A stretch of 64,000 nucleotides of DNA from a virus. The stretch covers positions 1 to 64,000 of the IMG/VR virus record IMGVR_UViG_3300036795_000211. The stretch is one strand, 5' to 3'. Under the pieces are notes generated by a model that was not told the DNA's origin, did no database searches, and worked only from the letters and a program-made list of their open reading frames with translations. The translations under genes and the position numbers were made by a program. Shown here piece after piece: positions 50,729 through 58,714 of the stretch (positions are counted from its first letter, which is position 1; each line of letters starts with the position of its first letter).

Positions 50729-51289
50729 ATGCGCAAGACCTTGATCGCCGCGTTCGGTCTGTTGACCGCCGTGGGAATCTCACTGGGTGTCGTTCAGTCC
50801 AACTCGGCCGGAGCGGCCACTCGTGCCTGCACCGAAGCCGTGACCACGCACAATGGCGTGACCGCGAACTGGTGCGCCAGCCAGGACCTCACCGGGTCGT
50901 CGCCCCTGCTGCAGCTCGCGACCACGAACAAGGTCGGTGTCTACTCCCGGCTGACGCTGAAGGTGGCCGGCGAGAACAAGCAGACCGACTTCCAGTTCTA
51001 CCCCGTGGTCGCCGGCGGTTCCGCCAAGAAGTTCAACTGGTCGCCCCGTGGCGCGGCCTCAAACCTCTGCATGGACGTCTCGAATAACCGCACGGTACCG
51101 GTCCTGAAGTTCTGCGTCGCGAACAAGCTCTCCCAGCAGTGGGACGCCATTCAGATCGGCGACACGAACAGCTTCGACTGGGTCAACGCTGCCACCGGCA
51201 CTGCTCTCACGGCCCCGGTCCACGCTCAGTACGAGCGCTTGATCATGGGTAACGGTTCCGGCTTCACCTTCGATCAGTCCGGCTCATAA
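50729..51289 (+). CDS. Secreted protein 1 (trefoil-like repeat)
   Basis: 186 residues. Signal peptide MRKTLIAAFGLLTAVGISLGVV... with cleavage expected near 'AGAAT' (about 30). The mature part has 'NLCMDVSNNRTVPVLKFCVANKLSQQWDAI', the C...V...C...QQW pattern of ricin-type beta-trefoils. Exported; GC-rich codons and its own promoter and terminator suggest strong expression. Confidence 0.75.
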   Translation: MRKTLIAAFGLLTAVGISLGVVQSNSAGAATRACTEAVTTHNGVTANWCASQDLTGSSPLLQLATTNKVGVYSRLTLKVAGENKQTDFQFYPVVAGGSAKKFNWSPRGAASNLCMDVSNNRTVPVLKFCVANKLSQQWDAIQIGDTNSFDWVNAATGTALTAPVHAQYERLIMGNGSGFTFDQSGS

Positions 51290-51308
51290 CCGTCCCGACA
51301 ATTCCGAT

Positions 51309-51358
51309 GGCGGCCGCATCCCGAATCGCGACGGGGTTCGGTCGCCTCGGCATCTTTT
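51309..51358 (+). terminator. Terminator after secreted protein 1
   Basis: GGCGGCCG (51309-51316) pairs with CGGTCGCC (51339-51346, one G-U), with ATCCCG/CGGGGT inside, then TTTT at 51355-51358. Confidence 0.6.
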
Positions 51359-51375
51359 AACGACATAGGAGCATG

Positions 51376-51585
51376 ATGAATCTGCAGTCAGCACTCAACG
51401 TCGTTTCCGCCGGCGGAAGGGTTCGGCGTCCGACATGGCCGGAGAACGAAGTGATGCTGCAACGGATGGAAGGCGACGTTCCACGAATGACGTTCTGGAA
51501 CACCGACACGGACGAGGAGGTCCCGCGCGGATTCGCGATCCAAGACATCAACGCCGATGACTATATCGAGGTGGAAACGCCATGA
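51376..51585 (+). CDS. DUF2829/Tad2-like protein (anti-Thoeris candidate)
   Basis: 69 residues, ATG 51376 (GGAG 4 bases upstream). 'NLQSALNVVSAGGRVRRPTWPEN' matches the DUF2829 opening (F..AL..L..G..V.R..W) and 'FAIQDINADDYIEVE' the closing (...D..A.DW...). In known phages this family includes Tad2, which binds the Thoeris signal molecule. Family by eye only. Confidence 0.6.
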   Translation: MNLQSALNVVSAGGRVRRPTWPENEVMLQRMEGDVPRMTFWNTDTDEEVPRGFAIQDINADDYIEVETP

Positions 51586-51767
51586 CGGAACCCGAGCCGC
51601 AAAGCGTATTTACCGCCGAAATGGTACGTGAAAGCGAAGAGATCGCCATGCTCCGGCAGATCCGAACCATGATCCGCTTGATGGCCGTAGGACTCGGGCT
51701 ACTCACGTTCGGCTGCCTTGTCATGTTCGTCACCGTAATCGTTACGGCGATCCAATATGGCGGCTGA
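51582..51767 (+). CDS. Small membrane protein
   Basis: 61 residues, ATGA overlap with the Tad2-like gene. Acidic N-terminus, then one membrane helix (LMAVGLGLLTFGCLVMFVTVIVTAI). Could be a partner of the Tad2-like gene or a host membrane factor. Confidence 0.6.
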   Translation: MTEPEPQSVFTAEMVRESEEIAMLRQIRTMIRLMAVGLGLLTFGCLVMFVTVIVTAIQYGG

Positions 51768-51981
51768 CGATACACCGCCGATGCCTGAAGCCGTGATTGC
51801 GGTATCACGGTTTCAGGCCGATGGAACGGTAACCGTCCTCTCGTGGGAAGTCAGTGCGAGTGCCGCAAACGGGATGGAGGCCGGGATGCGATACCAGTTC
51901 GGCGATCCGGTATCCGGAATGGTTCCGATAGCCGCACTCGAGCAACTCGAGACTTACCCGGGATTCATCTCCGACGAATAG
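51757..51981 (+). CDS. Hypothetical protein
   Basis: 74 residues, overlapping by 11 bases. 'EAVIAVSRFQADGTVTVLSWEVSASAANGMEAGMRYQFGD' is a short alpha/beta protein. No family recognised. Confidence 0.55.
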   Translation: MAADDTPPMPEAVIAVSRFQADGTVTVLSWEVSASAANGMEAGMRYQFGDPVSGMVPIAALEQLETYPGFISDE

Positions 51982-52012
51982 CGCGGGGGCCGACAGCACC
52001 GGTGCTATTTCC

Positions 52013-52041
52013 TTGACACCCACCTAGGTGACTGATAGGCT
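52013..52041 (+). promoter_or_regulatory. Promoter of secreted protein gene 2
   Basis: TTGACA (52013-52018), 17-base spacer, TAGGCT (52036-52041). The leader has a 5-bp hairpin CGCGG...CCGCG, then AAGGAGG. Confidence 0.85.
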
Positions 52042-52078
52042 TTACCCAATCGCGGAGGTACCGCGAGAAGGAGGCATC

Positions 52079-52546
52079 ATGTTCCGCAGAAGAATCGCAA
52101 TCGGATTGGCGAGTCTCGGACTCGTCGCCGGCGGCGCACTGGCAACGGTGTCCGCTTCGCCGGCAAGTGCGGCAACGACCTACCAGATCACGCTGCACGT
52201 GGACTCCCGGTTCGGAATCGTCACGCACGGCACCGGGAACCAGGTAACCGTTCAGCTCAACGGGCACACGCTGTTCTACAAAACGGCGACGTCCGATGGC
52301 TTCACGAAGCTGCACGTGAACGGCGGCTCGAACTGCCTCGAGGCGCTGAACAGCAACATCGTGGTCGTCAACCCCTGCTCGGCCGGAAACGACCAGCAGA
52401 AGTGGCACATCACCCCGGCAAGTCCGGCGTGCAACTACCAGGTCAAGTCGAACAACAACTTCATGGCCGTGGCCTCGGCAAGCGACGGACAAGGTGTCGT
52501 GATGAACGCCGGCCAGGGCGACATCCGATGGGATTGCGGGCCGTAG
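52079..52546 (+). CDS. Secreted protein 2 (trefoil-like repeat)
   Basis: 155 residues from ATG 52079. Signal peptide MFRRRIAIGLASLGLVAGGA... with 'ASAATT' near the cleavage site. Mature part has 'NCLEALNSNIVVVNPCSAGNDQQKWHI', again C...V...C...QQW. Similar in size and plan to secreted protein 1 but clearly diverged. Confidence 0.75.
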   Translation: MFRRRIAIGLASLGLVAGGALATVSASPASAATTYQITLHVDSRFGIVTHGTGNQVTVQLNGHTLFYKTATSDGFTKLHVNGGSNCLEALNSNIVVVNPCSAGNDQQKWHITPASPACNYQVKSNNNFMAVASASDGQGVVMNAGQGDIRWDCGP

Positions 52547-52569
52547 TTCGGTAAGCGCCCCCCTAGCGT

Positions 52570-52608
52570 CAGGTCCGGGTCTCGCCGAAATGAGATGGCT
52601 CGGACCTG
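52570..52608 (+). terminator. Hairpin between secreted genes 2 and 3
   Basis: CAGGTCCG (52570-52577) pairs with CGGACCTG (52601-52608), with TCTC/GAGA inside. No T-run follows. It may end transcript 2 or form part of the leader of gene 3, for which no separate promoter was found. Confidence 0.5.
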
Positions 52609-52643
52609 GCCCCCGGGGAACGACTCCGGAGAGAGAAGGTACC

Positions 52644-53204
52644 ATGCGCCGAATACTAACACTGATTTCCGGTGTCGCAATGGCGATCGGAATCGGAGCG
52701 GCTGCCGCCCCCGCGCACGCATCAACGGCCCCGGCCAAGCAGGTCGGATACGCTATCACGCAGACCAATCCGACGACCTACATCACGCCGCTCGACACGG
52801 CGATCCCGGCTGCTCCGCTCATTGCCGCGTGGCGGATCTGCACTCGGTCGACGCCAACTCGCTGCGCAACCGGCAAGGGCGCTGGCGAGCAGTTCCAGAT
52901 GCAGGCCTCGGGCTATAGCACGTTCAACCGGATCAGCGCTCCGTACGGCGTCATGTTCAAGACGCCTAACGGTCTCTGCCCGCATGCGAAGGACGGCGCG
53001 AATGGCTGGGTCGTCCTGGGTGACGTGGGTTGTGACCCGAACAACCAGTCCTACCAGTGGTTCATCACGACCGATAACCCGAATCGGCTGCTGAACCCGC
53101 TCTACGACCGTTACCTCGGCGTGCTGTTCAACAACCAGGACGGAGCCCGCACGACAACGCAGCCCGGGACCGGCGCCTTCTATCTCGGGGAGTTCGGGAG
53201 CTAA
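52644..53204 (+). CDS. Secreted protein 3 (trefoil-like repeat)
   Basis: 186 residues from ATG 52644. Signal peptide MRRILTLISGVAMAIGIGAA... with 'AHASTA' near the cleavage site. 'LCPHAKDGANGWVVLGDVGCDPNNQSYQWFI' repeats the C...V...C...QW pattern. Together with the two preceding genes it forms a family of exported proteins. Confidence 0.75.
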   Translation: MRRILTLISGVAMAIGIGAAAAPAHASTAPAKQVGYAITQTNPTTYITPLDTAIPAAPLIAAWRICTRSTPTRCATGKGAGEQFQMQASGYSTFNRISAPYGVMFKTPNGLCPHAKDGANGWVVLGDVGCDPNNQSYQWFITTDNPNRLLNPLYDRYLGVLFNNQDGARTTTQPGTGAFYLGEFGS

Positions 53205-53229
53205 CCCGGGCGCACAACCGAAACCCCAG

Positions 53230-53258
53230 TTGACATCAGTGTAGTTCGCTGCTATACT
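53230..53258 (+). promoter_or_regulatory. Promoter
   Basis: TTGACA (53230-53235), 17-base spacer, TATACT (53253-53258). The start site falls near 53264, the first base of the next hairpin. Confidence 0.85.
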
Positions 53259-53263
53259 GGGAT

Positions 53264-53322
53264 GGCCGGCCCCGGTGTGGGTTCTGGAACCCCCCCTCCA
53301 CTCCACTACACCGGGGTCGGCC
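53264..53322 (+). promoter_or_regulatory. Leader hairpin before the gene at 53354
   Basis: A 15-base arm (53264-53278) pairs with 53308-53322 (one G-U), with an inner GGGTTC/GAACCC helix. It starts at the predicted transcription start and is followed by TTCTTG and the CCGAGGAAGG ribosome site. Confidence 0.55.
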
Positions 53323-53353
53323 TTCTTGCCGCTATACCGAGGAAGGAAACGCA

Positions 53354-53848
53354 ATGTCGTTGTCCGGAATGGACCGTGAGTCCGCCGAAGCGTTGATGGC
53401 CGCCACTGGCCGGGTACTCGCGAAGTTCGACCGCTTGACCGAGAAGTACGGTACCGAGCCCCCGATGGGCTCCGTGGTCCGCTGGCAGAAGGTGTTCGGT
53501 GACGGCAAGGTCTACTCCTACGCCGCGATCCACACCGAGAATGGCTGGTACACCACCGGCCCGCGCTCCCCGAAGAGAATCGGCTGGGAGCCACTGATCG
53601 AGTGGATCGACGCGGGAGGCACCGCGTTCAACTTCGCGCAGATCGCCGGACCGTTCCCCATTCCGCACCGCGTGGTAACGACCGCCGGTTCGATCCTTGG
53701 CCCGTTTCCGCCGCCATTCCCGGCTGCTGATCTCGGCGAGGACATGATTACCCGTCGCAGTCCCGATCAGTCCGATGACGACATGCTGGATGACGAGCAG
53801 TCCGATGGCGAGCCGAATGACGGTGTCGGCTGGAAAGACCACAACTAA
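53354..53848 (+). CDS. Hypothetical protein with acidic tail
   Basis: 164 residues. Helical N-terminus, beta stretch 'MGSVVRWQKVFGDGKVYSYAAIHTENGWYTTG' and an Asp/Ser-rich end (SDDDMLDDEQSDGEPND). GC-rich codons. No family recognised; own promoter and leader hairpin. Confidence 0.65.
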   Translation: MSLSGMDRESAEALMAATGRVLAKFDRLTEKYGTEPPMGSVVRWQKVFGDGKVYSYAAIHTENGWYTTGPRSPKRIGWEPLIEWIDAGGTAFNFAQIAGPFPIPHRVVTTAGSILGPFPPPFPAADLGEDMITRRSPDQSDDDMLDDEQSDGEPNDGVGWKDHN

Positions 53849-53885
53849 CCCGCACCATTAACTCCGACAAGGGGGCATCAGCCCA

Positions 53886-55127
53886 GTGTCAATCACGCCC
53901 ACTCCTGATCAGCGTCGTGCACTCGACGCGATAATGACTTGGTACGCCGAAGGCGGCGATCCGCCACTGACTCTCGGCGGTTTCGCGGGGACCGGGAAGA
54001 CAACGCTACTCGGCCAGGTCCGTAGGCGCATCCCCGCCAAGCGAGTCGTGTTCGCGAGTTACACCGGTAAGGCCGTTTCGGTGTTGAAGTCCAAGCTTCC
54101 GCCGGGTTCCGATGTGACCACGCTTCATCGCCTCCTGTACACGCCGACCCATCGTCTGGTCTGCAAGGACTCCGGCGACAACCTGACGAACGCTCTCGGG
54201 ACGCCGGCCTCGTTCTGCGACACACACCGGCCGAACCTCAAGGGTGCGGATGCGGACCATTCAATCCTGCAGGGTCGCGATCCGTGTACGCCGCAACGAA
54301 AGCTCGATTGGCTGCAGAACCTGAGCCCGCTCGATGGTATCGACCTGGTCGTTGTCGATGAAGCATCAATGGTCTCCGACAAGATCTGGGGCGACCTCAC
54401 GAAGTGGGGTGTCCCGGTGCTGGCGGTCGGCGATCACGGCCAGTTGCCGCCGATCAAGTCAACGTTCAACCTGATGCAGCACCCGCAGATCAAGCTCGAG
54501 ACCATCGTGCGTCAGGCCGCCGAATCGCCGATCATCCAGATGTCGATCATGGCTCGCGAAGGGCGGCCTATCCCGCGCAAGGACTTCGGTAACGGTGTCG
54601 TGAAGGTGCCACGGCACAAGCTCGGAAGGTACGAGCTCGATCCCGACTCGCAGGAGCAGTTGATCATCGTTGGCTACAACGCCACTCGAAACGACACCAA
54701 CGAGATGCTCCGGCGACAGTGCGACCGGAAAGGTGAGCCGCAGCCCGGTGACGTGGTCATCTGCCTCCGTAACTCCTACGAGAACGGTGTCTTCAACGGG
54801 ATGCGGGGTCGCATACTGCATCTCGAACCCGAACCGTGGCGCGAGGGCTACATGGCCGACATTCAGGTGTTCGGCGAGGACGAGATCTACACCGCAATGA
54901 TCGCGGCCGACCAGTTCGGCAAGCCGAAGACCATGTCGGAGATGAATCGGCGATTCGGCCTGTGGGACTATGGCTATGCGATGACGTGTCACAAGGCCCA
55001 GGGCAGCCAAGCGGACAAAGTGGTCGTGATCGAGGAACGGATGCCGTCCGCCTCGGACGCGATGCACGCACGCTGGCTCTACACCGCCATTACGCGGGCC
55101 GCCAAGGAGTTGATCCTGGTCGGATGA
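53886..55127 (+). CDS. SF1B helicase (RecD/Dda-like)
   Basis: 413 residues, GTG start. Walker A 'GGFAGTGKTTLLG' near 31-43, 'VVVDEASMVS' near 158, 'AVGDHGQLPPI' near 180, and the C-terminal 'GYAMTCHKAQGSQADKVVVI...WLYTAITRAAKELILVG' typical of UvrD-C-2 ends. Likely moves 5' to 3' on DNA in replication or recombination. Confidence 0.92.
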   Translation: MSITPTPDQRRALDAIMTWYAEGGDPPLTLGGFAGTGKTTLLGQVRRRIPAKRVVFASYTGKAVSVLKSKLPPGSDVTTLHRLLYTPTHRLVCKDSGDNLTNALGTPASFCDTHRPNLKGADADHSILQGRDPCTPQRKLDWLQNLSPLDGIDLVVVDEASMVSDKIWGDLTKWGVPVLAVGDHGQLPPIKSTFNLMQHPQIKLETIVRQAAESPIIQMSIMAREGRPIPRKDFGNGVVKVPRHKLGRYELDPDSQEQLIIVGYNATRNDTNEMLRRQCDRKGEPQPGDVVICLRNSYENGVFNGMRGRILHLEPEPWREGYMADIQVFGEDEIYTAMIAADQFGKPKTMSEMNRRFGLWDYGYAMTCHKAQGSQADKVVVIEERMPSASDAMHARWLYTAITRAAKELILVG

Positions 55128-55390
55128 CTCCCGAGATGAAAGCGTTTATCGAGCAGGGACTCGCCTCGATGGAATTCACGGTTGAAGTGACCGGCTTCCT
55201 CCCCCGCGGTACCGACACCGAATGGTTCATGCTGCTCTGCACGCAATGCGGTGACCCGGCCGAGCCACTGTGGATGCCATTCGAGAGTGCCGAAGCACGA
55301 GGTAAGTGGGCCGCTGCACACACCGAGCTCGCTCACCACGACAAATACCGCGTTATCGATGTACCGAAGGGAGCTACAACGAATGGCTAA
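55124..55390 (+). CDS. Hypothetical protein
   Basis: 88 residues, ATGA overlap with the helicase. One CxxC (LLCTQCGDPAEPLW). No family recognised. Confidence 0.6.
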   Translation: MTPEMKAFIEQGLASMEFTVEVTGFLPRGTDTEWFMLLCTQCGDPAEPLWMPFESAEARGKWAAAHTELAHHDKYRVIDVPKGATTNG

Positions 55391-55715
55391 CTCGCCCGCC
55401 CGGCAGATGGTCGCATTCCGCAAGCAACTGGCCGAGATGCCAACCGAGTACCTGTTCTGCCACAACTTCGGGCACCAGGTAACGCCGTCCACGATTAACC
55501 CGGACGGTCAGATCTTCGTTATCGGCCTGCTCTGCGGGTCATGCGGAATGGAGATCGACCGATTCCGCGACTCGTACACCGGAAAGGTGTCCAGCCGGTA
55601 CTGGCACCCGAAGGGTGACTACTACTTCCGGGGTACCGGTCCGATAACGCCGCAGATGAAACTCGAGATCGAGGAAGCATGGCGCAACTCGGTCGATCTA
55701 CCGAAAGCTGGCTGA
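55383..55715 (+). CDS. Zinc-binding-type hypothetical protein
   Basis: 110 residues. 'FCHNFGHQVTP...LLCGSCGMEIDRFRD...YWHPKGDYYFRGTG' gives Cys/His pairs of a kind that recurs in actinophage early genes. Overlaps by 8 bases upstream and as TGATG downstream. Confidence 0.6.
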   Translation: MANSPARQMVAFRKQLAEMPTEYLFCHNFGHQVTPSTINPDGQIFVIGLLCGSCGMEIDRFRDSYTGKVSSRYWHPKGDYYFRGTGPITPQMKLEIEEAWRNSVDLPKAG

Positions 55716-55831
55716 TGATGCAGCGCGAATACACGTTTAGCCTGTTTTATTGGCTGCTCGCCAACTGGAACTGGGCAACGGTAGCAGTACTCGCCGTTAT
55801 CTCCGGAGTACTACTCAAGGTGGCGGACTGA
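55715..55831 (+). CDS. 38-aa membrane peptide
   Basis: Coupled TGATG start, MMQREYTFSLFYWLL..., with one membrane helix (NWATVAVLAVISGVLLKV). Short but tightly coupled. Confidence 0.5.
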   Translation: MMQREYTFSLFYWLLANWNWATVAVLAVISGVLLKVAD

Positions 55832-56083
55832 ATGACGGTCGAGGAGCTCCTTCCCGGAACGCGAATCACGCTCGAAGGGTCACCGTTGATCGGCACCTAC
55901 ATCGAGCAGACCCGCCATCCGCTCTACCCGCAACTACGGCTGGTCGTATGGGTACTCAGTGACGACGTAATATCGCTGGACGCACTAAGTCCGCAGCAAG
56001 AAATCGGTAACCCGATCGACCCGCAGAATCTCAAGGCACGGACGTACTGGCTGCGACAAGCACTCAACGCTGGAGGTAGATAG
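55832..56083 (+). CDS. Hypothetical protein
   Basis: 83 residues; ATG is the base after the previous stop. 'LPGTRITLEGSPLIGTYIEQTRHPLYPQLRLVVWVL' is a small SH3-like beta region, followed by a helix. Confidence 0.6.
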   Translation: MTVEELLPGTRITLEGSPLIGTYIEQTRHPLYPQLRLVVWVLSDDVISLDALSPQQEIGNPIDPQNLKARTYWLRQALNAGGR

Positions 56084-56084
56084 T

Positions 56085-56495
56085 ATGCCGCTCTCGAGGA
56101 TGGCCCTGAAGTGGGGCTTCAATGATGCCGGCCTCGGTGACATTCCGGGTCTCGATTACGACAAGATGGTCCACGCCATCGTGATCAAGCTCGCCGAGAA
56201 CGATATCACGCAGTTCTTCGGCAAGATCCAGAACGCGATCGACAAGTGGCAGCGAGAGAACGCTCGGATCTTTCCGTCCGAGTACGCGGTAATACGTATT
56301 CACCCGTACGCGTACCGTGGCTACCTAAAGATGTGGCCGCAAACGATGGTGAGCCCCCTGCCGTTCGGCAGCAAGCCGAATTCCGTGTTCGGCGTCCCGA
56401 TCGACGAGGACCAGCGAATGTTCCGTACCTCGTGGGAGCTTCAGCTCGGCGGAAAGCTCCTCGAGTCCGGCGAAGTATTGGAGATTGTCGAATGA
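56085..56495 (+). CDS. Hypothetical protein
   Basis: 136 residues. 'KMVHAIVIKLAENDITQFFGKIQNAIDKWQREN' then 'FPSEYAVIRIHPYAYRGYLKMWPQ'. GGAGG site. No family recognised. Confidence 0.6.
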   Translation: MPLSRMALKWGFNDAGLGDIPGLDYDKMVHAIVIKLAENDITQFFGKIQNAIDKWQRENARIFPSEYAVIRIHPYAYRGYLKMWPQTMVSPLPFGSKPNSVFGVPIDEDQRMFRTSWELQLGGKLLESGEVLEIVE

Positions 56496-57004
56496 GCTCC
56501 TATCTGTTTATCGGCGGGCCACTGGACGGTGAATACCGCGAGGTCGAGGACCCGCCGCCAACGTGTGTCCCGTACCTCTCAGCGGCACCGTGGACTTCGG
56601 AATACCAGCCGTACGCGATTCCGTACATCGCACTTCCAGCGGATACGGCTGACGGTACCTACGTGGTCTACACCGTTTTCGATGAAGCCGAGCTGTCCAC
56701 GGCTCTCCGATGTCCGGTGTGCGTAAGCGCGGGGATCTACTCGGTCGAGCACCTCCCCTATTCCGATGCAAGACCCGGTGACGATTACCACGGCCAGTTC
56801 CCAATTCCGACGCCGTGGAACGATCCGAAGGCTGCCGTCCTCGAGGACATTCATCGCACTCTCGGAGTGAGTGGCGGACCATTCGGAATTGATGACGAGT
56901 TCCCGACACGTGAACCGCAGACCTTTACGTTCGGATACGACGACACCTCCGAAACAGCGCAGATTGAGCCACTACCCGACCAAAAGGGAGACGATGAGAA
57001 TTGA
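56492..57004 (+). CDS. GGPLDG-family protein, long form
   Basis: 170 residues, ATGA overlap. Starts 'SSYLFIGGPLDGEYREVEDPP', like the protein at 42621; has a CPVC pair near the middle. Function unknown. Confidence 0.65.
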   Translation: MSSYLFIGGPLDGEYREVEDPPPTCVPYLSAAPWTSEYQPYAIPYIALPADTADGTYVVYTVFDEAELSTALRCPVCVSAGIYSVEHLPYSDARPGDDYHGQFPIPTPWNDPKAAVLEDIHRTLGVSGGPFGIDDEFPTREPQTFTFGYDDTSETAQIEPLPDQKGDDEN

Positions 57005-57332
57005 CATCGACGAATACGAGGTCACATATCGGCAGTTCGACCACTGGTGCCGCCAGAAATGGATTCGTTCCACCGGTAAAGGTGGCTCCGGAATCGATCG
57101 TGACTTCGAAGAGGACGAGGTAAAGATCTTCAAGATTATGGCTCCGCTCGTCAAGCTCGGCTTGTCCCCCCGCGTTGCAGCTGCGTTGGCGCGTACGCAC
57201 GTTGAAAACGGCTTCACCGGCGCATTGACACTTCGGGACGGTGAACTGGAGCTCAGTGGCATCTTTGCCTCGGTACGCGCTGACGCAGTTACCCGGCGGG
57301 GTGGTCACCCGGGAGAGATGTTCTTCCGCTGA
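56994..57332 (+). CDS. MerR-like DNA-binding regulator
   Basis: 112 residues (AAGGGAG site). 'EVTYRQFDHWCRQKWIRSTGKGGSGIDRDFEEDEVKIFKIMAPLVKLGLSPRVAAALAR' matches the winged-helix N-domain of MerR proteins of phages ('ITYRQLDYW...GSG..R..'). Short effector part. Candidate early regulator of the phage promoters. Confidence 0.7.
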   Translation: MRIDIDEYEVTYRQFDHWCRQKWIRSTGKGGSGIDRDFEEDEVKIFKIMAPLVKLGLSPRVAAALARTHVENGFTGALTLRDGELELSGIFASVRADAVTRRGGHPGEMFFR

Positions 57333-57451
57333 CGTCACCTGCCCTGTCTGGGCCATATTGGGATACATGGGATTCGGCCTAGAATATCGGAACGGGACAG
57401 GTCGGGTTGCCTAGGGGCAATGGTACAGGGACTCTGGAGGTGCTATAGGGT
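57333..57451 (+). promoter_or_regulatory. Intergenic region with weak promoter
   Basis: TTGGGA (57358-57363), 16-base spacer, TAGAAT (57380-57385). The flanks CACCTGCCC and GGGACAGGT can pair. It separates the MerR-like gene from the next small genes. Confidence 0.4.
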
Positions 57452-57700
57452 GTGTCAGTGGAATATGGCTCTGGCCCAAGCATTCGTCGGTGTCCGCAGG
57501 TCGGACACTTCGTGTGCCCGAGTTGCGGTGGTAACGGAATAATGCTGATGATCCGCCATGCGAATACCGGACAAGCGGTCGGTACCGAAGTGTGCAACGT
57601 ATGCGGCGGATCCGGACAACTAGGGAGTGGTAATGCGACAGACGCGTGGCCGCAAGATCTCGGGTTCGGCAAAGGCCTCCCCGGAACTGGCCTCTCTTAG
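57452..57700 (+). CDS. DnaJ-type zinc finger protein
   Basis: 82 residues, GTG start (GGAGG about 10 bases upstream; a second GTG two codons on is possible). 'FVCPSCGGNGIMLM' and 'EVCNVCGGSGQL' are two CxxCxGxG-like repeats. Similar in kind to the protein at 43210. Confidence 0.65.
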   Translation: MSVEYGSGPSIRRCPQVGHFVCPSCGGNGIMLMIRHANTGQAVGTEVCNVCGGSGQLGSGNATDAWPQDLGFGKGLPGTGLS

Positions 57701-57878
57701 CCGGATCCGCGGGATGGCGAGTTGGATTCGCCGAACCAGTGGAACGCCAAACGAATACCCGAAGATTTCGGCGATGAGTGGTCGCGAGATCTTCGATGCA
57801 AGGCAATTCGCAGTGGGCGGCTATCCGTGGCCCGCCAAGTGGACCCAACGACTCGTGGAGATGGCACGCAGTGGCTGA
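57633..57878 (+). CDS. Hypothetical basic protein
   Basis: 81 residues from ATG 57633 (AGGGAGTGG site), overlapping the zinc protein by 68 bases. 'RQTRGRKISGSAKASPELASLSRIRGMASWIRR' is basic; the end is mixed. Overlap lowers confidence. Confidence 0.5.
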   Translation: MRQTRGRKISGSAKASPELASLSRIRGMASWIRRTSGTPNEYPKISAMSGREIFDARQFAVGGYPWPAKWTQRLVEMARSG

Positions 57879-58029
57879 GTACCCGGAGGTGAATAGCGGT
57901 CCGCTCTGCAACGCCGAGGAGTCCGGCTACCTGGATAGTACCGAGGTGTTCTGCCCATTCGCAGCTGGACCGTGCACGTCGGAATGTCCGACCAATCGAG
58001 AACGAGCCTGCATTATCGGAGAGGACTAA
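57871..58029 (+). CDS. 52-aa Cys-rich protein
   Basis: GTG start inside the previous gene's end (8-base overlap). Five Cys in 'LCNAEESGY...FCPFAAGPCTSECPTNRERACIIGED' suggest a small metal-binding protein. Confidence 0.5.
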   Translation: MAEYPEVNSGPLCNAEESGYLDSTEVFCPFAAGPCTSECPTNRERACIIGED

Positions 58030-58033
58030 TCGC

Positions 58034-58336
58034 ATGGCTGACACCGACAAGAAGCCGTTCGACATCACGACCCGCGTAAACGGTAAAACTACTGACTTTC
58101 AGGTGCCGATTGACGATCCCTTCATTCGTCATACCGTGTGGACGGAATGGCGGCTAATCTCGTGGCTCCCGTTCCCCCGCGTCCGGACCAGGGTCGAGGT
58201 TATCGTCGGAGCCGACCGCGACATCATCTACGCCGTAATGCACGCAGTTAGCGAACATCGAGCCACGGTTCCGCTAAACGATCCGATTCCGCCGCCGGAC
58301 TCCACCGTTTTCGGATTCGAGTCCGCCGGTGACTAA
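58034..58336 (+). CDS. Hypothetical protein
   Basis: 100 residues. 'TTRVNGKTTDFQVPIDDPFIRHTVWTEWRLISWLPFPRVRTRVEVIVGADRDIIYAVMHAV' is alpha/beta. No family recognised. Confidence 0.6.
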   Translation: MADTDKKPFDITTRVNGKTTDFQVPIDDPFIRHTVWTEWRLISWLPFPRVRTRVEVIVGADRDIIYAVMHAVSEHRATVPLNDPIPPPDSTVFGFESAGD

Positions 58337-58682
58337 GCCGCTGGAGGTACACCATTTCGTCGAAGGTGACCAGATCGACATTAAGTACCTCCTCGCTCCC
58401 GCGGTGGTCGAAGGTCACGAAGTAACGGAGCCGACCATGCTCTGGGTCGCCAATTCCGGCGGACCGGCCACCGTTACCGTGATGCAGTACGGCTGGAACC
58501 CGAAGAAGCCGGGTGACGTGATCACGGAGCCGAAAACGATTACCGTGCGGCGTCGGCGGTCACCGGATGACGGAGCATCCGAGACGCTCATCGGAATGTT
58601 CGCACCCGGTCCGATCAAGTACGACCGCCACTTCCGCAACCTTACCGTGTGCGCTTTTCGCTTTGACCCGAAGCCTGGTTGA
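58329..58682 (+). CDS. Hypothetical beta protein
   Basis: 117 residues, GTG start, 8-base overlap. Strand-rich ('TEPTMLWVANSGGPATVTVMQYGWNPKKPGDVITEPKTITVRRRR'), possibly a small Ig-like fold. The gene end overlaps the next promoter's -35. Confidence 0.6.
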   Translation: MTKPLEVHHFVEGDQIDIKYLLAPAVVEGHEVTEPTMLWVANSGGPATVTVMQYGWNPKKPGDVITEPKTITVRRRRSPDDGASETLIGMFAPGPIKYDRHFRNLTVCAFRFDPKPG

Positions 58683-58707
58683 CCTATCGGGATCACTCGG
58701 GTATCCT
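58679..58707 (+). promoter_or_regulatory. Promoter of the recombination operon
   Basis: TTGACC (58679-58684), 17-base spacer, TATCCT (58702-58707). The start site falls near 58714, at the first base of the structured leader. Confidence 0.75.
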
Positions 58708-58714
58708 ATAGGTG

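Noticed and set aside
52722-53594. Minus-strand ORF of 290 codons
   Set aside because: Opposite secreted protein 3 and a promoter on the plus strand; Arg/Ser-rich shadow.
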